DNA of 7,806 nt from contig DOIS01000047.1 in assembly GCA_003511785.1 (NCBI GenBank), positions 1 through 7,806 on the forward strand, given 5' to 3'. The position numbers and the translations under genes are program-made. Below the pieces are notes generated by a model. That model saw only the letters and a list, made by a program, of their open reading frames with translations. It was not told the origin of the DNA and ran no database searches. Numbering within the stretch: position 1 is the first letter of the stretch; each line of letters starts with the position of its first letter. Origin of the DNA: Paracoccaceae bacterium (lineage in GTDB: Bacteria > Pseudomonadota > Alphaproteobacteria > Rhodobacterales > Rhodobacteraceae). This document shows positions 1 to 6,000 of the stretch, piece by piece.

Positions 1-9
1 GTCACCGGC

Positions 10-16
10 TCTCCTT
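10..16 (-). promoter_or_regulatory. Probable ribosome binding site of rplQ, which lies beyond the window edge
   Basis: The minus strand reads AAGGAGA here, a strong Shine-Dalgarno sequence, and the remaining 9 nt run to the window edge without a start codon. In this gene order the next gene after rpoA is normally rplQ (ribosomal protein L17), so its ATG probably lies at or just past position 1. The gene itself is not visible, so the assignment rests on synteny. Confidence 0.4.
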
Positions 17-47
17 GGGGCGATATGCCCGGGGTGATGGGGCGCAG

Positions 48-81
48 ACCCACCCTACCGATTTGGCGTAGGGTGGGTTTT
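48..81. repeat. Palindromic intergenic element, terminator-like on the plus strand
   Basis: A perfect 11-bp inverted repeat (ACCCACCCTAC at 48-58, GTAGGGTGGGT at 68-78) with a 9-nt loop sits 13 nt past the rpoA stop codon. A run of four T follows only on the plus strand, so as an intrinsic terminator it faces against the operon. The same CCCACCCT/AGGGTGGG arms with a TTTT tail recur at 7423-7464 in the opposite orientation, so this looks like a dispersed intergenic palindrome rather than a dedicated rpoA terminator. In minus-strand RNA the hairpin can still form and could mark the rpoA-rplQ boundary. Confidence 0.6.
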
Positions 82-94
82 CGGCTCCCCGGCC

Positions 95-1111
95 TTAAAA
101 GGCGTCTTCGAACTTCTTGGCGAGGTCCTCGATGTTGTCGGGCGGCCAGTCCTCGACATCCATGCCCAGATGCAGCCCCATGCCCGAGAGCACTTCCTTG
201 ATCTCGTTGAGCGACTTGCGGCCGAAATTCGGCGTGCGCAGCATCTCGGCCTCGGTCTTCTGGATCAGGTCGCCGATATAGACGATGTTGTCGTTCTTGA
301 GGCAGTTGGCCGAGCGCACGGACAGCTCCAGCTCGTCCACTTTCTTCAGAAGCAGCGGGTTGAATTCCAGCCCGTCATCGTCGTCCTGGCGTCCCGCGCT
401 TTCCGGCTCTTCGAAGTTGACGAAGATCGACAACTGGTCCTGAAGGATGCGCGCGGCATAGGCCACGGCGTCGTCGGGCGTGATCGACCCGTCGGTTTCG
501 ACCTTCATGGTCAGCTTGTCATAATCCAGCACCTGGCCCTCGCGGGTCGGCTGAACGTCGTACGAGACGCGCTTGACCGGCGAATAGATCGCGTCGATCG
601 GGATCAGGCCGATGGGGGCGTCCTCGGGCTTGTTCTTGTCGGCCGAGACATAGCCCTTGCCAGTGTTCACGGTCAGTTCCATGAACAAGTCGGCGCCGTC
701 ATCGAGGTGGCAGATCACGTGATCGCGGTTGAGGATCTCGATCCCCGCGCTTTCCGAGATGTCGCCCGCGGTGACGATCGCCGGGCCCTTGGCCTGGATC
801 GACAGACGCTTGGGGCCTTCGACCTCCATGCGCAGGCTGACGCCCTTGAGGTTGAGGATGATGTCGGTCACGTCCTCGCGCACGCCGGCGACCGAGGAAA
901 ACTCGTGCAGGACGTTGTCGATCTGCACGGAGGTGATCGCCCCGCCCTGAAGGCTGGACATCAGCACGCGGCGCAGCGCGTTGCCGAGGGTCAGACCAAA
1001 GCCGCGCTCCAGCGGTTCGGCCACAACGGTGGCCTGCCGTGCGGGATCGACGCCCGGCTTGACGTCAAGCTGGGTCGGCTTGATAAGTTCTGCCCAATTC
1101 TTGTGGATCAT
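95..1111 (-). CDS. rpoA: DNA-directed RNA polymerase subunit alpha
   Basis: This 338-residue protein is the scaffold on which the beta and beta' subunits assemble; its C-terminal domain contacts UP-element DNA and activators. The N-terminal domain begins MIHKNWAELIKPTQ and includes the conserved stretch ERGFGLTLGNALRRVLMSS. An acidic linker with DDDD leads to the C-terminal domain from about residue 253. That domain contains RSANCL, with R266 and N269 matching the DNA-contacting R265 and N268 of E. coli, followed by TPNFGRKSLNEIK. An in-frame ATG 30 nt upstream is rejected: the chosen ATG has GGAGG (1118-1122) 6 nt before it and gives the standard alphaproteobacterial N-terminus and length. 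The gene follows rpsK after 116 nt that hold a strong hairpin, and rplQ should follow. Confidence 0.98.
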   Translation of the reverse strand: MIHKNWAELIKPTQLDVKPGVDPARQATVVAEPLERGFGLTLGNALRRVLMSSLQGGAITSVQIDNVLHEFSSVAGVREDVTDIILNLKGVSLRMEVEGPKRLSIQAKGPAIVTAGDISESAGIEILNRDHVICHLDDGADLFMELTVNTGKGYVSADKNKPEDAPIGLIPIDAIYSPVKRVSYDVQPTREGQVLDYDKLTMKVETDGSITPDDAVAYAARILQDQLSIFVNFEEPESAGRQDDDDGLEFNPLLLKKVDELELSVRSANCLKNDNIVYIGDLIQKTEAEMLRTPNFGRKSLNEIKEVLSGMGLHLGMDVEDWPPDNIEDLAKKFEDAF

Positions 1112-1181
1112 GTCGTCCCTCCATTCCAGTCCGCGCCCCATGTCCGAAAGGCCCAGACGCCCGAGGTTTCAAAACGGCGGA

Positions 1182-1211
1182 CCGGGGCCGTGCAAATGCA
1201 CACGGCCCCGG
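1182..1211 (-). other. GC-rich hairpin between rpsK and rpoA
   Basis: A perfect 11-bp inverted repeat (CCGGGGCCGTG / CACGGCCCCGG) encloses an 8-nt loop, 16 nt past the rpsK stop codon. Downstream on the minus strand the sequence reads TCCGCCGTTTTG, so the T run is short and displaced by seven bases. This makes it a weak intrinsic terminator at best. A partial attenuator or an RNase processing site that separates rpoA dosage from the ribosomal messages fits equally well. Confidence 0.6.
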
Positions 1212-1227
1212 AAATCGTAAACTCTGC

Positions 1228-1617
1228 TCAGACGCGGCGGCGCTTCGGCGGGCGGCAGCCGTTATGGGCGATCGGGGTCACGTCACGGATCGACGTGATG
1301 TTGAAGCCGACGGCCGCCAGCGCGCGCAGCGCCGACTCGCGGCCCGAGCCGGGACCCTGAACTTCGACCTCAAGCGTTTTCACGCCGTGCTCCTGCGCCT
1401 TCTTGCCCGCGTCCTCGGCGGCCAGCTGGGCGGCATAGGGTGTCGATTTGCGCGAACCCTTGAAACCCATGGTGCCGGCGGACGACCAGGAGATCGCGTT
1501 GCCCTGCACGTCGGAGATCAGGATCTTGGTGTTGTTGAAGGAGGAGTTCACATGCGCCACGCCGGCGGCGATGTTCTTGCGGACCTTCTTGCGGAGGCGG
1601 GTTTTGTCACGAGCCAT
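1228..1617 (-). CDS. rpsK: 30S ribosomal protein S11
   Basis: S11 is a 129-residue protein of the 30S platform that lines the mRNA exit path with S7 and S18. The sequence has the basic N-terminus MARDKTRLRKKVRKN, the conserved core HVNSSFNNTKILISD and GPGSGRESALRAL, and the family's C-terminal signature DVTPIAHNGCRPPKRRRV at residues 112-129. The length matches the bacterial family. The start ATG has an excellent Shine-Dalgarno sequence, AAGGAGG, whose first bases are part of the upstream rpsM stop codon (TAA then GGAGG, 1625-1632). Only 12 nt separate the two genes, which argues for cotranscription and translational coupling with rpsM. Confidence 0.98.
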   Translation of the reverse strand: MARDKTRLRKKVRKNIAAGVAHVNSSFNNTKILISDVQGNAISWSSAGTMGFKGSRKSTPYAAQLAAEDAGKKAQEHGVKTLEVEVQGPGSGRESALRALAAVGFNITSIRDVTPIAHNGCRPPKRRRV

Positions 1618-1629
1618 GTCTCAGCCTCC

Positions 1630-1998
1630 TTATTTCTTCTTGCCGGCAATGGCCTTCGCGGGGCCCTTGCGCGTGCGTGCGTTGGTGTGGGTGCGCTGGC
1701 CGCGCACCGGCAGGTTGCGGCGATGGCGCAGGCCGCGGTAACAGCCGAGGTCCATCAGACGCTTGACGTTCATCTGCGTCTCGCGGCGCAGGTCGCCTTC
1801 GACGGTGAAATTGGCGTCGATGTGCTCGCGGATCTGGACGACCTCGGTATCGCTCAACTCGTTGACGCGACGGGTCTTGTCGATGCCCACGGCATCGCAG
1901 ATCTGCTCGGCCGAGGCACGGCCGATTCCGGTGATGTAGGTAAGGGCGATGGGTACCCGCTTGGCAGTCGGGATATTAACGCCGGCAATACGTGCCAC
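1630..1998 (-). CDS. rpsM: 30S ribosomal protein S13
   Basis: S13 is a 122-residue protein of the 30S head that contacts the P-site tRNA and forms intersubunit bridges with the 50S. The N-terminus ARIAGVNIP, the helix-hairpin-helix region around YITGIGRASAEQI (residues 21-33) and the signature CYRGLRHRRNLPVRGQRTH (about 86-104) identify it, followed by a lysine-rich tail. The start codon is GTG, not ATG; it is supported by an AAGGAAA Shine-Dalgarno sequence a few bases upstream and by alignment of ARIAGV with the usual family start. It is the first gene after a 271-nt gap holding a candidate promoter. Unlike in E. coli, rpmJ (L36) is not found upstream and rpsD does not follow rpsK. Confidence 0.98.
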   Translation of the reverse strand: MARIAGVNIPTAKRVPIALTYITGIGRASAEQICDAVGIDKTRRVNELSDTEVVQIREHIDANFTVEGDLRRETQMNVKRLMDLGCYRGLRHRRNLPVRGQRTHTNARTRKGPAKAIAGKKK

Positions 1999-2105
1999 GT
2001 GTCACTTTCCTTTTCGTTGCGGTTCCGTAGCTCCAGAACCTTTTTTCACAACGCTTGGCCTTGGCAGTGTCGCCAGTGGGCCCAGCAGTATGAGAGGTGG
2101 TCGAT

Positions 2106-2139
2106 GCGCAGGCGAATCCCGCCCGCGCAGGCGATTCCC
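2106..2139 (-). repeat. Tandem 15-nt direct repeat in the rpsM leader
   Basis: Two copies of GCGCAGGCGAWTCCC on the plus strand (2106-2120 and 2125-2139) are spaced with a 19-nt period and differ at one base (A at 2116, T at 2135). Because of that difference GAATC in one copy can pair with GATTC in the other, so the minus-strand RNA could form a hairpin with a GC-rich centre. It lies just downstream of the candidate -10 box and so would be in the 5' untranslated leader. Its role is unknown. Confidence 0.55.
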
Positions 2140-2153
2140 CGAGGGGATGGGGG

Positions 2154-2182
2154 TCGGTAAGGGGTTTTGCGCCGAGCGTCAA
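2154..2182 (-). promoter_or_regulatory. Candidate promoter for rpsM-rpsK-rpoA
   Basis: On the minus strand a TTGACG -35 box (2177-2182), preceded by C to give CTTGACG, is followed 17 nt later by TACCGA (2154-2159). The -35 box is a close match to the consensus; the -10 box is poor. Transcription would start near 2147 and leave a leader of about 150 nt before the rpsM GTG. The 271-nt gap (1999-2269) otherwise holds no gene and separates the adk unit from the rpsM unit, so an internal promoter is expected here. Confidence 0.5.
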
Positions 2183-2269
2183 GGGGCGCCCTCGATTTTG
2201 CAGCGCTCTCCCACGCGTCAGCCCTCACGGGCGTCTTCGCGATGAACGCCGCCAGGCGTGAAGAGCGGC

Positions 2270-2848
2270 TCAGTTATCGAGAATGGCGGCGATATCCGCC
2301 TGCACCGCCTCGATCGAGCCCAAACCGTCGACCCGGTTCAGCATCCCCTTGGCGTGATAGTAACCGATAAGCGGCGCGGTCTTCTTGTAGTATTCCATCA
2401 GCCGGATGCGCATGCTCTCTTCATTGTCGTCGGCGCGCACCGGCTGACCTGCGGCGCGGGCCTCTTCGGCACGGTTTACGATGCGGCGCACCAGCGTCTC
2501 GTCATCGACCTGCATCTCGATCACCGCGTCCAGCGTCTCGCCCTTCTCGGCCAGAAGCTCGCCCAGAGCGTCGGCTTGGGCCAACGTCCGCGGGAACCCG
2601 TCGAAGATGAACCCACCGTCCGAGCCCTGATCCAGCTTTTCGCGGATCAGGCCGATCACGATCTCGTCGGTGACCAGCTCGCCGCGATCCATGACTTCGG
2701 CCACACGGCGGCCCATTTCGGTGCCGCTGGTCTTTGCCTCGCGCAGCATGTCGCCGGTGGAGAGCTGCACCATGCCACGGCTGCTGACCAAGTGGCTTGC
2801 CTGGGTGCCTTTGCCGGCACCCGGCGGTCCGAGAAGGATGATGTTCAT
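2270..2848 (-). CDS. adk: Adenylate kinase, short-LID form
   Basis: Adenylate kinase catalyses ATP + AMP to 2 ADP in the cytoplasm and balances the adenylate pool. The 192-residue protein shows the P-loop GPPGAGKGT at residues 7-15, the AMP-binding segment STGDMLR at 30-36, and FDGFPRT at 82-88. The LID region (about 125-141, NRAEEARAAGQPVRADDN) is short and has no cysteines, so this is the compact form and not the four-Cys zinc-binding long form of about 215 residues. The ATG overlaps the secY stop codon as ATGA (2845-2848), which indicates translational coupling; adk commonly follows secY in this family of operons. No convincing intrinsic terminator follows, although a 271-nt gap separates it from rpsM. 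Confidence 0.97.
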   Translation of the reverse strand: MNIILLGPPGAGKGTQASHLVSSRGMVQLSTGDMLREAKTSGTEMGRRVAEVMDRGELVTDEIVIGLIREKLDQGSDGGFIFDGFPRTLAQADALGELLAEKGETLDAVIEMQVDDETLVRRIVNRAEEARAAGQPVRADDNEESMRIRLMEYYKKTAPLIGYYHAKGMLNRVDGLGSIEAVQADIAAILDN

Positions 2849-4212
2849 TTGCGCGCCGGGCTCCTGCGGGTACGTTTCTTGCCGCCCTTGCCACGCAATT
2901 GCGACTTTTCGATCAGCCCCTCGTACTGATGGGCGAGCAGGTGGCTCTGCGCCTGCTGAATGGTGTCCATCGTCACCGAGACCACGATCAGCACCGAGGT
3001 GCCGCCGAAGTAGAACGGAATGGCGAACTGGCCGCGCAGGATCTCGGGCAGGAGCATGACCGCGACAAGATAGACCGAGCCGAGGACGAGGATACGGTTG
3101 ACCACGTATTCCAGGTACTCCGCCGTCTTCTTGCCCGGACGGATGCCGGGGACGAAGCCGTTCTGGTTCTTCAGGTTCTGGGCGACGTCATCGGGTTTGA
3201 ACGAGACGTTGAACGTATAGAAATACGTGAAGAACACGATCATCAGCGTGAAGAAAAGAAGGTAGAGCGGCTGACCGGGGCCGAAATAGGCCAGCAGCGT
3301 GGACATGATCGGGCCGGTGGCCGACTGCTGGCTGAAGGTCGAGACCGTGACAGGCAGAAGCAGCAGTGACGAGGCGAAGATCGCCGGGATCACGCCCGCG
3401 GGGTTGACCTTGACCGGCAGATGGCTCGAGCCGCCGTCGTAGACTTTCATCCCCACTTGGCGGCGGGGATACTGAATATGAATTTTGCGCAGCGCGCGCT
3501 CCATGAACACGACGAAGGTGATGACCACGATCACCATGATCAACACGCCGACGATCACCGCCGGGCCGATCGCGCCGCTGCGTCCGCTGGCGAAGAACTG
3601 CGCCAGCGCCGCGGGGACTTCGGCGATGATGCCCACGAAGATGATCAGCGAGATGCCGTTGCCGATGCCGCGCGCGGTGATCTGCTCGCCCAGCCACATC
3701 AGGAACATGGTGCCGCCAACCAGGGTGATCATGCAGGACAGGCGGAAGAACATGCCCGGATCATGCGCCAAATCGCCCGCTTCCAGCGAAACGGCCAAGC
3801 CATAGGCCTGGGCAGTGGCCAGCGCCACGGTGCCGTAGCGGGTATACTGGTTGATCTTCTTGCGCCCCTGCTCACCCTCTTTCTTGAGCTGCTCCATCGC
3901 CGGCACCATGGCCGTGAGAAGCTGCACGATGATCGAGGCCGAGATATAGGGCATGATGCCCAGGGCGAAGATGCCCATGCGCCCCAGCGCACCGCCGGTG
4001 AACATCGAGACCATGCCGCCGATGCCTTGGCCCGCCCCCTCCATGAACTCGCGCAGGGCGCCGCCGTCGATGCCCGGAACCGGGATGAAAGTACCCAAGC
4101 GATACACGATCAGTAGGCCGAGCGTGAAGAGGATGCGGTTGCGCAGATCGGTGGCCTTGCCCAGGGCTGACCAACTCGTATTGGCCGCCATTTGTTCTGC
4201 TGCTGATACCAT
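2845..4212 (-). CDS. secY: Protein translocase subunit SecY
   Basis: SecY is the channel subunit of the SecYEG translocon, which exports unfolded proteins across and into the inner membrane. The 455-residue protein has the expected series of hydrophobic segments (about ten), the plug region after PVPGIDG, the conserved TM2 stretch GIFALGIMPYISASIIVQ, GIGNGISLIIF at about 182-192, and a cytoplasmic loop with IHIQYPRRQVG at about 244-254. It ends in a basic tail. An ATG 105 nt upstream would add 35 residues that run through an intergenic hairpin and lack SecY character, so the start at MVSAAEQMAANTSW is preferred. Its Shine-Dalgarno sequence is weak (AGAGAGA). A 111-nt hairpin-bearing gap separates it from rplO, and it overlaps adk by 4 nt. 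Confidence 0.97.
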   Translation of the reverse strand: MVSAAEQMAANTSWSALGKATDLRNRILFTLGLLIVYRLGTFIPVPGIDGGALREFMEGAGQGIGGMVSMFTGGALGRMGIFALGIMPYISASIIVQLLTAMVPAMEQLKKEGEQGRKKINQYTRYGTVALATAQAYGLAVSLEAGDLAHDPGMFFRLSCMITLVGGTMFLMWLGEQITARGIGNGISLIIFVGIIAEVPAALAQFFASGRSGAIGPAVIVGVLIMVIVVITFVVFMERALRKIHIQYPRRQVGMKVYDGGSSHLPVKVNPAGVIPAIFASSLLLLPVTVSTFSQQSATGPIMSTLLAYFGPGQPLYLLFFTLMIVFFTYFYTFNVSFKPDDVAQNLKNQNGFVPGIRPGKKTAEYLEYVVNRILVLGSVYLVAVMLLPEILRGQFAIPFYFGGTSVLIVVSVTMDTIQQAQSHLLAHQYEGLIEKSQLRGKGGKKRTRRSPARK

Positions 4213-4235
4213 GCGATGCGGTCTCTCTAAATGAA

Positions 4236-4273
4236 ACGCCGCCCAAAAGCCGTTTTTCCGGCTCGGGCGGCGT
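4236..4273 (-). other. Two-part hairpin in the rplO-secY gap
   Basis: A perfect 9-bp outer stem (ACGCCGCCC at 4236-4244, GGGCGGCGT at 4265-4273) holds, after a 3-by-1 internal loop, a 5-bp inner stem (4248-4252 with 4259-4263) and a 6-nt loop. On the minus strand the inner hairpin is followed by TTTT and the outer one by TTTCATTT, so either could act as an attenuator. It ends 23 nt before the secY ATG and close to its weak Shine-Dalgarno sequence. The function is inferred only from structure and placement. Confidence 0.6.
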
Positions 4274-4323
4274 CGGGAAAACTGTGGGACTATGTAAGCG
4301 GCATGGGCGCCGCTCACAACCCG

Positions 4324-4797
4324 TTAGTCAGCCGCCTGAGCCGAGGTCAGCTTGATCGAGCCACCGGCCTTCTCGACCGCCTCGACGGCCGACTTGGAGG
4401 CGCCGGTCACTTCGAGGTTGATCGACGCACCCAGCTCGCCCTTGGCCAGCACGCGGACACCGTCCAGCTTGCGGCGCACAAGGCCCGACGCGATCAGCGT
4501 CTCTTCGGTGATGGCCTGACCCGCGTCCAGTTTGCCTGCGTCGACGAACTTCTGGATCATCCCCAGGTTCACCACGGCATAGGACTTGCGGTTGGGCTTG
4601 TTGAAGCCGCGCTTGGGCAGGCGCTGATACAGCGGCATCTGGCCGCCCTCATAACCGTTGATGGCCACGCCCGAACGGCTCTTTTGACCCTTGATGCCGC
4701 GGCCGGCAGTCTTGCCCTTGCCCGAGCCGGGACCACGGCCGACGCGCTTGGCTTTGGGGGCGGCGCCGGGATTGTCGCGCAATTCGTTGAGTTTCAT
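4324..4797 (-). CDS. rplO: 50S ribosomal protein L15
   Basis: L15 is a late-assembling 50S protein with an extended N-terminus that threads into 23S rRNA. The 157-residue sequence has the glycine- and lysine-rich N-terminus with GRGPGSGKGKTAGRGIKGQK (residues 20-39), then YEGGQMPLYQRLPKRGF, and a C-terminal globular part with VRVLAKGEL. An ATG 90 nt upstream is rejected because the start at MKLNELRDNPG has a strong AAGGAGA site (4804-4810) and fits the family. Normally rplO directly follows rpmD; here about 1.7 kb carrying two unrelated genes lies between them, and a promoter at 4894-4922 seems to drive rplO, secY and adk. Confidence 0.97.
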   Translation of the reverse strand: MKLNELRDNPGAAPKAKRVGRGPGSGKGKTAGRGIKGQKSRSGVAINGYEGGQMPLYQRLPKRGFNKPNRKSYAVVNLGMIQKFVDAGKLDAGQAITEETLIASGLVRRKLDGVRVLAKGELGASINLEVTGASKSAVEAVEKAGGSIKLTSAQAAD

Positions 4798-4824
4798 GTC
4801 GCTTCTCCTTAAGCCGGATGTGAC

Positions 4825-4840
4825 CCCCGAAGCGTCGGGG
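4825..4840 (-). other. Small hairpin in the rplO leader
   Basis: A 6-bp perfect stem (CCCCGA / TCGGGG) with a 4-nt loop lies 14 nt upstream of the rplO Shine-Dalgarno sequence. No T run follows, so it is not a terminator. It may affect the stability or translation of the rplO leader, or may be incidental in GC-rich DNA. Confidence 0.35.
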
Positions 4841-4893
4841 CCAACCACGGCATTTCCTGATTGTGAGTCGTGACCCCGGTGGGCCACCGCGGG

Positions 4894-4922
4894 CTTATAG
4901 CCACGCGGGAATCGCAGATCAA
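4894..4922 (-). promoter_or_regulatory. Promoter for rplO-secY-adk
   Basis: The minus strand has TTGATC (4917-4922) and TATAAG (4894-4899) with exactly 17 nt between them, the best sigma-70-like promoter in the window. The -35 box contains the TGA stop codon of the methyltransferase gene. Transcription would begin near 4887 and give a leader of about 90 nt. It makes sense of the layout: the upstream ribosomal genes end at a terminator after rpmD, so rplO needs its own promoter. A palindrome (CGGTGG-G-CCACCG, 4877-4889) covers the predicted start site and could bind a regulator. Confidence 0.6.
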
Positions 4923-5851
4923 GGGGCGTTTCGCCAACCCGCCGCCAGCCCGGACGCCAGGCGGCCCGGAAGCCGCGACCGCCGCGCGGCGCCTGCCGGG
5001 TTATACCGCTCGACCCCGCGATCGAAAGCCTCGCCGATGTGACGCGCGAAACTGGCAGCGAGGTGTTCGGAAAACCTCTGCCTCACCTGATCGGGAACGC
5101 CAGCGTCCGGCAAGGGGTCCCAGGGAAGATAAAAGCCCTGTGCGAGATCCCGTGCGAGGCGTGACGGTGTCTCGGGGAGCTTGATCCCGAAGATGTTGCC
5201 GCCACCGAAGGGCCGCGACTTGAGGTTCGACGACGCTGTTGCCGCGGCCCCTCCGGCACGTGAACTGAACCAAACCCGGTGGCGTGGCGGCACCTGATCG
5301 AGCACGGTTTTCGGGCCGCAGGCATAGTATCCGGGCCGGGTGTCCTGATACATGCGAAGGTCGTGGTGCACGATCAGCCCGCCCGGCGCCATCAGCGGCA
5401 GCACGGCCAGCGTGTCCAGGGTCGGCCATGGATGTGCATGACAGGCGTCGATGAAACAAAGATCGATCCGCGCGCCCTGCAAGACCGCCGCCACATCCAG
5501 GCTGGTCTTCCCCGGATGCAGGGCCACGTTCACGGCTCGCAGGGGGAGAACCTCCTCCAATAAGAAACCCAGGAGCTTGGAGGGATCGGCGTAAAACCGG
5601 GTGGCTATGTCGAAACTGTGCAAGCGGCCTGGTCCGAGCTGATCCATCATCAACGCCAGGGCGGCGGTGGAAAAGCCGCTGGCGCAGCCGATCTCGACCA
5701 CTGTCTTCGGGCGAAACTCGTCGAGGAGCGACGCGAGAAAACGAATGTCATGGCCGTCCACGGCCCCCGCCTCGTCAGACCAGTGGTGATTGACGAACTC
5801 TTCGAGTTGCGGCGTGATGAGGCCCGCGCCAAACCGCTGCGACGCTGTCAT
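4919..5851 (-). CDS. Class I SAM-dependent methyltransferase of unknown substrate
   Basis: The 310-residue protein shows a Rossmann-type methyltransferase core: motif I VVEIGCASGFSTAA at 51-64 for S-adenosylmethionine binding, an acidic strand end SFD at 79-81, FIDACHAHPW at 133-142 and PGGLIVHHDL at 156-165. This order and the FIDxxH and HHD residues resemble the Methyltransf_24 group (CmcI-like O-methyltransferases), but the acceptor cannot be told. The C-terminal 130 or so residues are less recognisable and end in a basic, Arg-rich tail. No signal peptide or membrane segment is seen. An ATG 21 nt upstream lacks a ribosome site; the chosen ATG has GGAGA 6 nt before it. The gene has its own candidate promoter and no terminator, so it may read through into rplO. 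It is not part of the usual ribosomal cluster. Confidence 0.85.
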   Translation of the reverse strand: MTASQRFGAGLITPQLEEFVNHHWSDEAGAVDGHDIRFLASLLDEFRPKTVVEIGCASGFSTAALALMMDQLGPGRLHSFDIATRFYADPSKLLGFLLEEVLPLRAVNVALHPGKTSLDVAAVLQGARIDLCFIDACHAHPWPTLDTLAVLPLMAPGGLIVHHDLRMYQDTRPGYYACGPKTVLDQVPPRHRVWFSSRAGGAAATASSNLKSRPFGGGNIFGIKLPETPSRLARDLAQGFYLPWDPLPDAGVPDQVRQRFSEHLAASFARHIGEAFDRGVERYNPAGAARRSRLPGRLASGLAAGWRNAP

Positions 5852-5857
5852 GTTCCG

Positions 5858-5862
5858 TCTCC
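5858..5862 (-). promoter_or_regulatory. Ribosome binding site that fixes the methyltransferase start
   Basis: The minus strand reads GGAGA 6 nt before the ATG at 5851 (protein start MTASQRF). The alternative in-frame ATG at 5872 has no purine-rich site at a suitable distance, so the shorter 310-residue protein is preferred. Confidence 0.6.
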
Positions 5863-5899
5863 AGGTTACCATCGTCGCACGCTACTCGGCTTTGAGCCG

Positions 5900-5927
5900 A
5901 TGTTACGTGATCGAAGGCCCCTTGCAA
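5900..5927 (-). promoter_or_regulatory. Candidate promoter of the methyltransferase gene
   Basis: TTGCAA (5922-5927) and TAACAT (5900-5905) are separated by 16 nt on the minus strand, directly after the terminator of the DUF1127 gene. A 6-bp inverted repeat (TCGGCT at 5886-5891, AGCCGA at 5895-5900) starts at the end of the -10 box and spans the predicted start site; it could be an operator or a 5' stabilising hairpin. The leader would be about 40 nt. Confidence 0.45.
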
Positions 5928-5931
5928 ACGC

Positions 5932-5958
5932 AAAAGCCCCGGCCAGAGGGCCAGGGCT
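5932..5958 (-). terminator. Intrinsic terminator after the DUF1127 gene
   Basis: On the minus strand a stem of five pairs (AGCCC/GGGCT), one mismatch and four further pairs (GGCC/GGCC) closes a 4-nt loop. The 3' arm runs directly into TTTTGCGTTTG, giving the usual shape of a Rho-independent terminator. It ends the DUF1127 transcript about 43 nt past its stop codon and isolates it from the methyltransferase gene. Confidence 0.75.
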
Positions 5959-6000
5959 CGTGACGGTGCATCGACCGGCGAGGCAATCCGAAGAGGAGGC
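5932..6000 (-). ncRNA. Possible 3'-UTR-derived small RNA with a CCTCCTC motif
   Basis: One base after the DUF1127 stop codon the minus strand reads CCTCCTC (5993-5999), followed by a small hairpin (CGGT/ACCG, 5964-5977) and the intrinsic terminator. In Rhodobacter sphaeroides the CcsR small RNAs, which carry CCUCCUCCC motifs, lie just downstream of and are cotranscribed with a DUF1127 gene. The layout here is similar, but there is only one, shorter motif and no clear stem that presents it in a loop. This is a suggestion by analogy, not a firm RNA gene. Confidence 0.25.

Noticed and set aside
1144..1172. Possible promoter for rpoA (TTGAAA at 1167-1172)
   Set aside because: At 17 nt the -10 position reads TTTCGG, which has little likeness to TATAAT, so the case is too weak.
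170..1360. Long plus-strand open frame of 396 codons across rpoA
   Set aside because: It lies antisense to rpoA and rpsK, its protein is rich in His, Asp, Arg and Gly as expected from reverse reading of GC-rich codons, and no domain is recognised.
2246..2259. Possible terminator after adk (ACGCC/GGCGT hairpin)
   Set aside because: The stem has only 5 bp and no T run follows on the minus strand.
1999..2269. Search for rpmJ (L36) in the adk-rpsM gap
   Set aside because: No frame shows the short Cys-containing L36 sequence; in this lineage rpmJ is usually elsewhere in the genome.
3421..4116. Plus-strand open frame of 231 codons across secY
   Set aside because: It is antisense to a well-conserved membrane protein gene and has the His/Asp-rich composition of a shadow.
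4213..4317. Upstream start that would extend SecY by 35 residues
   Set aside because: The extension runs through the intergenic hairpin and lacks SecY character, and the start at 4212 gives the usual N-terminus and a 455-residue length.
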